From: Desulfuromusa sp.
GTDB lineage: Bacteria; Desulfobacterota; Desulfuromonadia; Desulfuromonadales; Geopsychrobacteraceae
Direction of reading: 5' to 3'
Assembly: GCA_021647765.1 (NCBI GenBank)
Contig: JAKIUD010000008.1
Coordinates: 6,173-70,172, forward strand
Length of the DNA: 64,000 nucleotides
The notes under the pieces: generated by a model
What the model saw: the letters and a program-made list of their open reading frames with translations, nothing else
Databases searched by the model: none
Told to the model about the DNA's origin: nothing
Position numbers and translations under genes: made by a program
Shown: positions 1 through 7,067 of the stretch, in pieces
How the letters are laid out: each line of letters opens with the position of its first letter
How positions within the stretch are numbered: position 1 is the first letter of the stretch

Positions 1-45
1 GAGCAAACTGGTTCCCTGAAAACCTTTGATCCGAATCGTTTTCAG
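1..45 (-). CDS. nrdG: Anaerobic RNR activating enzyme NrdG, N-terminal fragment
   Basis: Only the first 15 codons lie in the window. They read (M)KTIRIKGFQGTSLL, which resembles the opening of NrdG-type radical SAM activases that continue with a DYPG segment. No ATG is available in this frame before an upstream in-frame stop. The best start is a CTG whose last two bases begin the TGA stop of the upstream gene (CTGA overlap), with AAGGAG about 8 bases upstream. NrdG uses SAM and a 4Fe-4S cluster to place the radical on the NrdD glycine, so its position after the glycyl-radical gene fits. The identity is inferred from 14 residues and the context. Confidence 0.55.
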   Translation of the reverse strand, partial: MKTIRIKGFQGTSLL

Positions 46-188
46 TGCTTTTGCTCCTTGGTTACAACAACATATTCAGAACGCTCTTTAAACTCTTCCT
101 TTTTGCCACGATTCCATTGCTGAACCGGGCGAAAAAACCCGCAGACACGTGAATAAACTTCCGTTTTTCCATCACATTTCGTTGCCAT
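42..188 (-). CDS. nrdD: Detached glycyl-radical domain of class III ribonucleotide reductase
   Basis: A 48-residue protein with a strong ribosome-binding site (GAGGAGGT, 7 bases before ATG). Its core, TEVYSRVCGFFRPVQQWN followed by RGKKEEFKER, matches the extreme C-terminus of ordinary NrdD proteins. There the RVxGY glycine carries the stable radical that starts ribonucleotide reduction; here it is Gly17. The upstream 662-residue reductase ends just before this region, so the enzyme appears to be encoded by two genes and must assemble in trans. Only one Cys (Cys5) precedes the radical motif, so the zinc site of fused NrdD would be shared between chains or incomplete. nrdG follows with overlapping codons. 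Confidence 0.8.
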   Translation of the reverse strand: MATKCDGKTEVYSRVCGFFRPVQQWNRGKKEEFKERSEYVVVTKEQKH

Positions 189-221
189 TGTGAACCTCCT
201 CACTTTTCAGTTAGAGTGTCA

Positions 222-246
222 GGGGACTGACCTTTGGTCTGTCCCC
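222..246. repeat. Palindrome in the gap between the two halves of nrdD
   Basis: GGGGACTGACC, TTT, GGTCTGTCCCC forms an 11-bp hairpin with one mismatch. It sits in the 109-base gap between the truncated reductase gene and the glycyl-radical gene. Its GGGGAC/GTCCCC core resembles the palindromes of the dispersed repeat described elsewhere in this window. There is no T-run, so it looks more like a short repeat or mRNA stem than a terminator. Confidence 0.55.
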
Positions 247-297
247 AGGTAATCGGGAGACGGATATAAATTCAGCCCCCGATTATCAATAAATGAA

Positions 298-2286
298 CTA
301 AGCTGCCTGCCCCTCCTGGTGGTGGGGACAGGAAAAATGTTCGCCCGCTATGTAACCATGTACCGGGCAAATCGTAAACGTTGGACTCAGAGTAAAATAG
401 GGGAGATGAAAGTTTTCGGAAATCCGCTTAACCAATAGCCGCGCGCTGCGCCAATCCTCTAACCGCTCCCCTAGAAATCCGTGAAATACTGTGCCACCAG
501 TATATAAGGTCTGCATTCCGTCCTGATGGGTTAAAGCCTCATAAATATCTTCCGTTATCCCGACCGGTAATTGAGTTGAATTCGTGTAATAAGGCTCTTC
601 CTCCCCAGCACAAATAATATCGGGATAACTTTGCCGATCACGATTAGCGAGTCGGAAACTGGTTCCCTCTGCCGGAGTCGCCTCCAGATTATAGAGATGC
701 CCAGTCTCTTCCTGAAAAGCCTCAAGCTGCTTGCGCATATACTCAAGAGTTTCCTGAGACAGAGCCTGCCCTGCTTCACTGTCTATGCCGCTGCCAAATA
801 AATTAAGACAAGCTTCATGCATACCGATCAGACCAATGGTGGAAAAATGATTATCCCAGAAATTGCCACTTCGCTCCCGGATGGCAGACAGGTAAAACTT
901 GCAATAGGGGTAAAGACCATCTGCGGTAAATCGCTCCAATTGTTTGCGCTTGATTTCCAGCGACTGAAACGCCAGCTTCATCAATTTGCTGATACAGACA
1001 AAGAACTCGCCCTTATCATTAGCAAGATAGGCCGCCCGTGGCAGGTTAATGGTGACAACGCCAATTGATCCGGTCATCGGATTGGAACCAAACAGTCCAC
1101 CACCGCGCCGCCGCAGTTCACGATTGTCGAGGCGTAGCCGACAACACATGGAACGGGCATCTTCGGGATCCATAGCGGAATTAACAAAATTGCTGAAGTA
1201 AGGAATGCCATATTTCGCCGTCATCTCCCAGACCGGGCGGAGACGATCACTCTCCCAGTCCAGATCCTTGGTGATGTTGTAGGTTGGAATCGGAAAAGAA
1301 AAAATCCGCCCCGAAGAGTCACCCTGCATCATCACTTCACAAAAAGCCCGATTCAGCAGATCCATTTCAGACTGAAATTCGCCGTAGCAACGATCCATCA
1401 GTTCGCCGCCAATGACCACCGCCTCGTGAGCCATATTTGACGGCACCATCATATCCATCGTGATGTTGGTAAACGGCGTCTGGAATCCGACCCGGGTGGG
1501 GACATTCATATTGAAGACAAATTCCTGCAGTGACTGTAAGACCTCAGGATAACTGAGTTGATCGTAGGCGATGAAGGGTGCCAGTAAAGTATCAAAATTG
1601 GAAAAAGCCTGAGCACCAGCGGCTTCCCCCTGCAGGGTATAGAAAAAATTGACCGACTGTCCCAGGGCGGTACGGAAATGTTTCGGCGGAGCGCTTTGAA
1701 CTTTACCGTAAGCCCCGGTAAAACCCTTCAGCAGCAGATCTTTCAGATCCCAGCCACAACAGTATACCGACAACATTCCCAGATCGTGGATATGGAATTC
1801 GCCGTCGCGATGGGCGTCGGCAATATCATCAGGATAGATTTTATTCAGCCAGTAGTTACTGGTAATGTTGGCGGCGATATGATTGTTGAGCCCCTGCAAC
1901 GAGTAACCCATATTGGCGTTCTCGTTAACCCGCCAGTCTTCACGCACCAGGTAGGAATCGATTGATTCAATCGACTTGCGCATAAATTCGCGCGTCTGAC
2001 GCAAATTTTCATGTTGTTTACGGTAGAGAATATAGGCTTTAGCTGTTTGCGCATGACCATTTTCGATGAGGATTTTTTCAACCAGATCCTGCACATTTTC
2101 AACGGTTGGAACCCGGCCATCCTTATAGAGAACAGAAAGGATTCCGTCAACCTGACGGGTGATATCAGCAACTTTCTCAAAATCATGACCACCGACAGAT
2201 TGAACTGCCTTGATAATAGCTTGAGAGATTTTGTCTTCAACGTACGGAACCAGACGACCGTCACGCTTACGAATAAACTCTACCAT
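298..2286 (-). CDS. nrdD: Class III anaerobic ribonucleoside-triphosphate reductase, catalytic chain lacking the glycyl-radical tail
   Basis: This 662-residue chain reduces ribonucleotides for DNA synthesis without oxygen. Residues 1-90 form an ATP-cone allosteric domain (MVEFIRKRDGRLVPYVEDKI). The catalytic barrel follows, with a YCCGWDL cysteine segment near residue 175. The C-terminus has ICPVHGYIAGEHFSCPHH, the first half of the family's zinc-binding region, then ends at TAG before the RVxGY glycyl-radical motif. That motif is in the separate downstream gene. I chose the ATG at 2286 because AGGAGGGG lies 6 bases upstream; an earlier in-frame ATG at 2325 has no such site. The sequence type resembles the TIGR02827 group of class III enzymes. 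Confidence 0.9.
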   Translation of the reverse strand: MVEFIRKRDGRLVPYVEDKISQAIIKAVQSVGGHDFEKVADITRQVDGILSVLYKDGRVPTVENVQDLVEKILIENGHAQTAKAYILYRKQHENLRQTREFMRKSIESIDSYLVREDWRVNENANMGYSLQGLNNHIAANITSNYWLNKIYPDDIADAHRDGEFHIHDLGMLSVYCCGWDLKDLLLKGFTGAYGKVQSAPPKHFRTALGQSVNFFYTLQGEAAGAQAFSNFDTLLAPFIAYDQLSYPEVLQSLQEFVFNMNVPTRVGFQTPFTNITMDMMVPSNMAHEAVVIGGELMDRCYGEFQSEMDLLNRAFCEVMMQGDSSGRIFSFPIPTYNITKDLDWESDRLRPVWEMTAKYGIPYFSNFVNSAMDPEDARSMCCRLRLDNRELRRRGGGLFGSNPMTGSIGVVTINLPRAAYLANDKGEFFVCISKLMKLAFQSLEIKRKQLERFTADGLYPYCKFYLSAIRERSGNFWDNHFSTIGLIGMHEACLNLFGSGIDSEAGQALSQETLEYMRKQLEAFQEETGHLYNLEATPAEGTSFRLANRDRQSYPDIICAGEEEPYYTNSTQLPVGITEDIYEALTHQDGMQTLYTGGTVFHGFLGERLEDWRSARLLVKRISENFHLPYFTLSPTFTICPVHGYIAGEHFSCPHHQEGQAA

Positions 2287-2410
2287 TGCACCCCTCCTGC
2301 CTAGTGCACTGAGCACTCTCTGCACAGGAAAATGAAAATAATATCAACAAAAAGATCGAACTGTAACGTCGAAGACACTAACATAAGATTTCGAGTGACC
2401 CAAGACAAAA

Positions 2411-2457
2411 TCACAATATCTAGTATCTTTTTTACCATTATAACACAATATGTTGTC
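2411..2457 (-). promoter_or_regulatory. Tandem NrdR boxes and promoter of the anaerobic RNR operon
   Basis: Two 16-bp sequences resembling the NrdR consensus (ACACTATATATAGTGT) lie at 2411-2426 (TCACAATATCTAGTAT) and 2442-2457 (AACACAATATGTTGTC). Their starts are 31 bp apart, the three-helical-turn spacing usual for paired NrdR boxes. On the minus strand a perfect TATAAT (2437-2442) touches the second box, so NrdR binding would occlude the promoter. NrdR itself is not in this window. Confidence 0.75.
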
Positions 2458-2587
2458 AATCAACTGTGAATAACTTGTGGACATGAAGTGCTAAGTTTCA
2501 GCAATTACGCCAGCTTTTCGAATGAATCTTAAAGTGATTATTCAACCAACAGGCTGGATAAAAAAAGGGACAAATGGGGGAAGATTA

Positions 2588-3550
2588 TTATCTGGAAAAT
2601 TTACTTTCAAGCAATGCGGAAAAACAGACGGCAGTCGTTGCCCGTTTCAGTTTACCAATGTCTCGCTGTAAGTCATCATCGGGGATAAAGTTCAGGAGAT
2701 CCTTTAGCTTCATTAATGCCTGACGTTCGCCACAGAATTTCACCAAATAGCGCGGCAGCAAGTCACTCAATAACTCAAACAGATCACTTCGCCGTTGCAT
2801 CTCATCAACTTCGCCTGGCAACTCTCCGCGAATCCGCTGAAACAGCCAGGGATCAGCCAACGCACCCCGACCAAGCATCAACCCGACGACCTCAGTTTCC
2901 TGCAACAACCGCTGTCCGGTTGCGGCACTGTTGATATCACCGTTTGCAATAATTGGAAGATTGGTTCGACTGGCAGCTTCGGCGGTTAAATCATGATCGG
3001 CCCAGCCGGAATACTGTTGCATCACCGTTCGTGGATGGAGGATCAGATAATCGATACCGGAGTCCCGGTAAACTGGCAACAGCTCAAACAGCTGCTGGGG
3101 GTCATTGTATCCAGCTCGACACTTGATCGAAAAACTCCCCCGAATCGATCGCCGCAGAGCAATTAATAATTCAGTCAGTTTTTTTGGTTCATTGAGCAGC
3201 TCACCACCAGTTGCCCCGGTCGTCATCCGGCCATAAGGACAACCAAGATTCAGATTCAGATGATGGCAGCCAGCGTCCTGAACCTGCTTTGCCGCCTCTG
3301 CCAAAGCCAAGGCATTGTTTCCAATCAATTGTACAACCAGTGGAGTAGCAGAGCTGTGAGCCGCGATCTCGGTCAGTTCAGCCCGAGCAATCCGTTTTCT
3401 GGATTGAGTGTGCACCCGCACAAACTCAGTGAAAACGATATCTGGCCGATATCGTTCTACATAGCAAGCACGCAGAACATCATTGGTCAACCCCTGCATC
3501 GGCGCCAGCATCAACGGGGTTGATCCCTCAGACCAGGGGAGAGATGTCAT
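2588..3550 (-). CDS. dus: tRNA-dihydrouridine synthase
   Basis: A 320-residue FMN enzyme that reduces uridine to dihydrouridine in tRNA. Visible signatures are the N-terminal substrate loop LAPMQGLTNDVLR, the catalytic-cysteine motif LNLGCPYGRMTTG (Cys near residue 104), the KCRAGYND strand, the HPRT segment and the FMN-phosphate motif ANGDI...GLMLGRGALADPWLF. The length fits the family. Dus subtype (B or C) cannot be settled by eye, although the short C-terminal domain leans towards DusC. Its ATG overlaps the end of the upstream DUF3820 gene (ATGA-type), so the two are co-transcribed. Confidence 0.88.
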   Translation of the reverse strand: MTSLPWSEGSTPLMLAPMQGLTNDVLRACYVERYRPDIVFTEFVRVHTQSRKRIARAELTEIAAHSSATPLVVQLIGNNALALAEAAKQVQDAGCHHLNLNLGCPYGRMTTGATGGELLNEPKKLTELLIALRRSIRGSFSIKCRAGYNDPQQLFELLPVYRDSGIDYLILHPRTVMQQYSGWADHDLTAEAASRTNLPIIANGDINSAATGQRLLQETEVVGLMLGRGALADPWLFQRIRGELPGEVDEMQRRSDLFELLSDLLPRYLVKFCGERQALMKLKDLLNFIPDDDLQRDIGKLKRATTAVCFSALLESKFSR

Positions 3551-3786
3551 TGGTTGTCTCGGGGGATGAATGGACGCAACAGTTCTTCAAGACCATTGAC
3601 CTTGATTTCGTAAATCTCCAGCAATTGTCGCCCTAGAAACCCACTTGGAAGGTGATGAGCAACCAGCCAAACAACATAGGGCTCCGGCAGATCAACCAGG
3701 AACCTTCCAGCATATTTACCATAAGGCATTCGTGCCGCAGCGAGTTGCCGTAATTGGTGTGGATCGGGACAAACCGTTTCAGCCAT
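3547..3786 (-). CDS. DUF3820 family small protein
   Basis: A 79-residue protein with the DUF3820 signature: RMPYGKYAGRFLVDLPEPYV, then GFLGRQLLEIYEIKVNGLEE. The family is widespread and sometimes labelled a quorum-sensing-regulated factor, but its biochemical role is not established. The gene overlaps dus by four bases and probably forms a two-gene operon with it. No signal peptide or membrane segment is seen. Confidence 0.8.
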   Translation of the reverse strand: MAETVCPDPHQLRQLAAARMPYGKYAGRFLVDLPEPYVVWLVAHHLPSGFLGRQLLEIYEIKVNGLEELLRPFIPRDNQ

Positions 3787-3856
3787 TTTTCCCCGGTCGT
3801 TCTTAAATCAGTAAACACCAAAATCATTTTGTATCATAAAGACAAATAATTACTCA

Positions 3857-3956
3857 GAATGGCGCTAGTTTAACCAGTATTGCAGCAAACTTGGGACTGT
3901 CCCCATGCGGGGACAGTCCCGTTTTTGCGGGAAATTTCCTTGAACTTGCGCCATTC
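3857..3956. repeat. Dispersed palindromic element, compact copy
   Basis: A 100-bp fold-back. The ends are inverted repeats: GAATGGCGCTAGTTTAA on the left and, as reverse complement, GAATGGCGCAAGTTCAA on the right. The centre is a perfect 12-bp hairpin, GGGACTGTCCCC, ATGC, GGGGACAGTCCC. The left half matches the copies at 32089, 55427 and 60630. The rest of the 3787-4165 gap shows no gene. Confidence 0.8.
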
Positions 3957-4165
3957 ATGATTATTCCATGACAACCGGATAGAAAAAAAACATCCCAATT
4001 CATAATAAAATCACTGCATAATAATGTGTATTATTTAAACTTCTGCCTTATTATGAATTTTTGCTGCGCTTGCTTGAAAGATTGCTCATATCTCACTGGT
4101 TACTTTTCCCGCTCATGGGACTACAGGATAGATGAACTGTTGATTTTTCTGTGATGAGAGAAAAC

Positions 4166-4202
4166 ATATTCCCGGTTAAATAATAATATTTACCGGGAAT
4201 AT
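4166..4202 (-). terminator. Hairpin terminator of the cytochrome gene
   Basis: A 16-bp inverted repeat (ATATTCCCGGTTAAAT / ATTTACCGGGAATAT) lies 25 bases beyond the cytochrome stop codon. TGTTTTCTC follows on the transcribed strand, which is a weak T-run. Confidence 0.65.
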
Positions 4203-4227
4203 CACTAACAATGACGAGAACCGAAAA

Positions 4228-4542
4228 CTACTTAACGTGACAGCGATTACAATTCTTTTTTGCTGCAAAGGCTTTGATCCCATTGTGGCATTTACCACAG
4301 AGTTCACCCGCGTAAATTTTATCCATTTTAATTTCGACAGTTCCCTTCTTCATCTTGGGAAACATCTCCTTATTATGACAATCCTTACATTTAAAACCGG
4401 CATCCTTATGGATCTTTCCAGAAAACGTAACCACCCCCTTCGGAGAGTTATCAAACGTCAGAGTTTTCTTTGAAGGAACTGCCATGACAACAGTTGCAGC
4501 ACAAAAGACTAATATTGACAGAAATAGCGTAATTTTTTTCAT
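4228..4542 (-). CDS. Periplasmic c7-type triheme cytochrome
   Basis: A 104-residue exported protein: signal peptide with hydrophobic core LFLSILVFCAATVVMAV, then three haem c motifs (CKDCH, CGKCH, CNRCH). The spacing, including the CGKCHNGIKAF stretch before the last haem motif, fits the c(7)-type triheme domain common in Geobacter-like bacteria, where such proteins carry electrons across the periplasm. Besides the three CxxCH histidines there is only one other His (FSGKIH). Relatives often have FxHxxH here, so one axial ligand may be replaced or absent. It stands alone between a hairpin terminator and an IS200 element. Confidence 0.85.
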   Translation of the reverse strand: MKKITLFLSILVFCAATVVMAVPSKKTLTFDNSPKGVVTFSGKIHKDAGFKCKDCHNKEMFPKMKKGTVEIKMDKIYAGELCGKCHNGIKAFAAKKNCNRCHVK

Positions 4543-4689
4543 TTGAAGGATCCTTATTTGTGAGAGAAGTATTTGTGATAGCAGTTAGAAGACGAACTGG
4601 AGCATAAGCCAAACAAGCTACTGCCGTCAACAAAGTTAGTGAAACCCAGATGCACGCCCAATTTAACCTATTACTCTGTACATTTTAAC

Positions 4690-5260
4690 AGAGCGTAGCG
4701 AAAATCTCGGGGGCTTGCCCCCGTGCTGGATAGTGTAGACTGGGCTTGTCCCAGTCTGTATTATTCAGGACATGGAACTTCAGAGAAATACGCATCATGT
4801 TTTTAGGTTAATGTATCATTTTGTGTGGATACCTAAGTATCGGCACAAAGTATTTTCGGATCCTTGTCGCGAGGTGATGAAAACAATTATTCATAAAATT
4901 GGTTTTGATTACGATATTGATATTGTTGAATTGGAAATACCTGAAGATCATATTCATATGGTCGTCAGAAGTGAGCCGAAAATATCACCAAGTCAGATTA
5001 TGCAGGTGGTAAAAAGCATTTCAGCTCGCGAGTTTTTCAAAATATTTCCAGATGTCAAAAAACGATATTTCTGGGGCGGTAAACTCTGGACTCAAAGTTA
5101 TTACGTTGAAACAATTGGAGATGCGACAGAAGAAAATATTTGTAAGTACGTGCAAAACCAATTGGTCGAATTAGATAAAAAGGAAGTCCACGGAAAGCAA
5201 CTGGAGCTGTTTTAGGATTTTGCCTTTAAAACTCTGTCGCTTGCGGCCGAGTTTTTTATA
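4690..5260 (+). mobile_element. IS200/IS605-family insertion sequence
   Basis: A single-gene element with subterminal hairpins and no terminal inverted repeats, as expected for HUH transposons. Left-side hairpins lie at 4708-4723 (CGGGGGC TT GCCCCCG) and 4737-4757 (AGACTGGG / CCCAGTCT). The second ends 14 bases before the transposase ATG and could limit its translation, as known for Salmonella IS200. On the right, AAAACTC...GAGTTTT at 5228-5256 forms another hairpin. Exact ends are approximate. No tnpB is present. Confidence 0.7.
4772..5215 (+). CDS. tnpA: IS200/IS605 family transposase TnpA (Y1 HUH)
   Basis: A 147-residue single-strand DNA transposase. Seen: MYHFVWIPKYRHKVF near the N-terminus, the HUH metal motif in EDHIHMVV, FWGGKLWTQSYYVETIG, and the catalytic tyrosine in ICKYVQNQ. 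Length and motifs are those of a complete, apparently intact IS200-type TnpA. Confidence 0.92.
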   Translation: MELQRNTHHVFRLMYHFVWIPKYRHKVFSDPCREVMKTIIHKIGFDYDIDIVELEIPEDHIHMVVRSEPKISPSQIMQVVKSISAREFFKIFPDVKKRYFWGGKLWTQSYYVETIGDATEENICKYVQNQLVELDKKEVHGKQLELF

Positions 5261-5262
5261 CC

Positions 5263-5382
5263 TTCGTAAAGTTGCGTAGGGATTATGCGTGTCAACAAGG
5301 CGTGATTTTCGCTGCATAGCCAGAGCTATACAACAGAAGTCGCAACGCAGTTGACGCGTAAAAGAACAAGCAAGGCACGAAG
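5263..5382. repeat. Long imperfect palindrome downstream of serS
   Basis: The sequence folds back on itself. The outer arms contain TTATGCGTGTCAAC and GTTGACGCGTAAA, the inner arms GCGTGATTTTCGCTGCATAGC and GCTATACAACAGAAGTCGC. The predicted stem spans about 115 bases. No ORF is supported. It resembles a non-coding mobile fold-back element and may also help end serS transcription. Confidence 0.6.
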
Positions 5383-5414
5383 AGTTAAGGTGTACAGAGT
5401 ACTACTCTTCTCCG

Positions 5415-6686
5415 CTATCTTTCAATCTTCTCCAGCCCTCCCATGTAGGGCTTCAACACTTCTGGGATCAGAACCGAACCATCTTCCTGCTGATAATTTT
5501 CCAGAATCGCCAGAAGGGTTCGCCCAACTGCCAGACCTGAGCCATTCAGAGTATGTAGCAATTCAGGTTTTTTGGCTCCTTCGCGGCGGAAACGGATCGA
5601 TGCTCGTCGCGCTTGAAAATCACGGAAAGTAGAACAAGAAGAAATTTCCCGATAACATCCCTGCCCCGGCAACCAGACTTCAATATCAAAGGTTCTAGCT
5701 GCGGAGAAACCAATATCCCCAGTACAGAGATCGACGACCCGATAGGGCAGACCTAACAGTTGAAGAACCTTTTCGGCATTTTGCAACAACGATTCAAGTT
5801 CAGCGTCTGAATCTTCTGGACGGGTGAACTTGACCATCTCAACTTTGTTGAACTGATGCTGCCGGATCAAACCACGGGTGTCCTTCCCGTGGGAACCAGC
5901 TTCTTTGCGGAAACACGGGGTGTAAGCCGTGTAGCAGAGAGGTAAATCCTTTTCGGCAAGAATTTCATCTCGATGAATATTGGTGACCGGAACTTCTGCC
6001 GTTGGAATCAGAAACAGATCCATCCCTTCGGTATGGAAAAGATCATCCTCAAATTTTGGTAGTTGACCCGTCCCTGTCATTGAAGCGCGATTGACCAGAA
6101 AAGGGGGAAGTGTTTCGGTATAACCATGTTCGACAGTATGCAAATCAAGCATAAAGTTAATCAACGCCCGTTCCAGCCGGGCTCCAGCGCCAAAATAAAC
6201 ACAAAAACGCGCCCCGGAAAGCTTACTGGCTCTCGTAAAATCAAGGATTCCCAGATCTTCACCGATATCCCAATGCGCCTTGGGAGTAAAATCCAAAGCG
6301 GGTTTCTCACCCCAGATACGAATTTCGATGTTATCATCCTCTGAAGCACCAACCGGACACTGCTCATGCGGGATATTCGGCACCCCCATCAGCAGTTCAT
6401 TGAGCTGATCCGCTACTTCTCGCAGCTTGTCATCTAGTAATTTAACTTGCGCAGAAACGTCCTTCATCCGGGAAATTTCACCCAGAACCTGACTTTTATC
6501 TTTGGTTCTTCCTATCAGTGCCGAGACTTTATTTTTCTCCGCTTTGAGAAGCTCCACTTCGTTGAGCAGTTCACGACGTTGTTGATCCAACGTTTGAAAA
6601 CCAGAAAGATCAACCTTGCCAGCACGGGTGGAAAGAGCTTTTTCAGCTGTTGCAAAATTTTCACGTAAGTATTTAATATCGAGCAT
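5415..6686 (-). CDS. serS: Seryl-tRNA synthetase
   Basis: A 423-residue class II aminoacyl-tRNA synthetase that charges tRNA-Ser. The N-terminal 110 residues form the antiparallel coiled-coil arm (VELLKAEKNKVSALIGRTKD). The catalytic domain has class II motif 2 (CFRKEAGSHGKDTRGLIRQH) and motif 3 (LNGSGLAVGRTLLAILENYQ), with the serine-binding TAEVPVTN segment between. Length is typical. The gene is monocistronic, flanked on both sides by palindromic repeats. Confidence 0.97.
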   Translation of the reverse strand: MLDIKYLRENFATAEKALSTRAGKVDLSGFQTLDQQRRELLNEVELLKAEKNKVSALIGRTKDKSQVLGEISRMKDVSAQVKLLDDKLREVADQLNELLMGVPNIPHEQCPVGASEDDNIEIRIWGEKPALDFTPKAHWDIGEDLGILDFTRASKLSGARFCVYFGAGARLERALINFMLDLHTVEHGYTETLPPFLVNRASMTGTGQLPKFEDDLFHTEGMDLFLIPTAEVPVTNIHRDEILAEKDLPLCYTAYTPCFRKEAGSHGKDTRGLIRQHQFNKVEMVKFTRPEDSDAELESLLQNAEKVLQLLGLPYRVVDLCTGDIGFSAARTFDIEVWLPGQGCYREISSCSTFRDFQARRASIRFRREGAKKPELLHTLNGSGLAVGRTLLAILENYQQEDGSVLIPEVLKPYMGGLEKIER

Positions 6687-6758
6687 GATTTACTCCTTAA
6701 AACACCAAAATTCAATCGGAGAAAGTTGATAACATGTCTTCTCCGAAGGGTCAAGAAT

Positions 6759-6890
6759 GATGGCGTCGCAAAAAGTCCACCCTACGGCGTTGCAGCGGTT
6801 TTTCAAGACCTTGACATACCATATGTATGCTTTCGCCCTTAAAAAGCCACTACGCCTTGTAGGTCGAAATTTTTGCTTAGCCATCTCATC
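6759..6890. repeat. Long imperfect palindrome upstream of serS
   Basis: The left end GATGGCGTCGCAAAAA and right end TTTTTGCTTAGCCATC are inverted. Inner parts (CCTACGGCGTTGCAGCGG versus GCCACTACGCCTTGTAGG) also pair, and the centre is near CATATG. It lies 70 bases upstream of the serS start and probably displaces the native promoter region. A 73-residue reading frame across it is repeat-derived and not supported as a gene. Confidence 0.65.
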
Positions 6891-6945
6891 TTTTTTTGGC
6901 GAACCTATCAAAGATAGGTAGCTTGAGTATTTCAGAGAAATTCAC

Positions 6946-7067
6946 AGGGTGAGAGAGGTATGATAGCTGCAAGGCGCAACACAGATTTTAGCCACAGGCG
7001 TAGCGATAGCTACGTCGAGGACAAAAATCAGGGCTGTAACGCTGCAGATGCCGTGCAGCTCTCACCC
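6946..7067. repeat. Long imperfect palindrome overlapping the 3' end of the HD-domain gene
   Basis: Outer arms AGGGTGAGAG / CTCTCACCCC enclose inner arms CTGCAAGGCG...GGCGTAGC and GCTACGTCG...ACGCTGCAG around a GATA loop. The right outer arm includes the stop codon and last glycine codon of the HD-domain gene, so the repeat either contributed or replaced its final bases. It would form a strong stem in that transcript. Confidence 0.6.

Noticed and set aside
289..300. Possible amber (pyrrolysine) read-through or recoding at the nrdD stop to join the glycyl-radical domain
   Set aside because: After TAG the frame meets TGA four codons later, and the small gene has its own ribosome-binding site and ATG 109 bases downstream. 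Two separate proteins are the simpler reading.
3787..4165. Possible small RNA or gene between the DUF3820 and cytochrome genes
   Set aside because: Apart from the 100-bp palindrome the stretch is AT-rich with frequent stops. I see no promoter-terminator pair or conserved RNA fold.
4772..5215. RAYT (REP-associated transposase) rather than a plain IS200 TnpA
   Set aside because: The flanking hairpins differ in sequence from the dispersed palindromes, and motifs and length fit classic IS200 TnpA. A functional link to the repeats was left as speculation.
6690..6911. A 73-residue leftward ORF upstream of serS
   Set aside because: It lies almost wholly inside a palindromic repeat, has no ribosome-binding site and no protein-like conservation beyond what the repeat would give.
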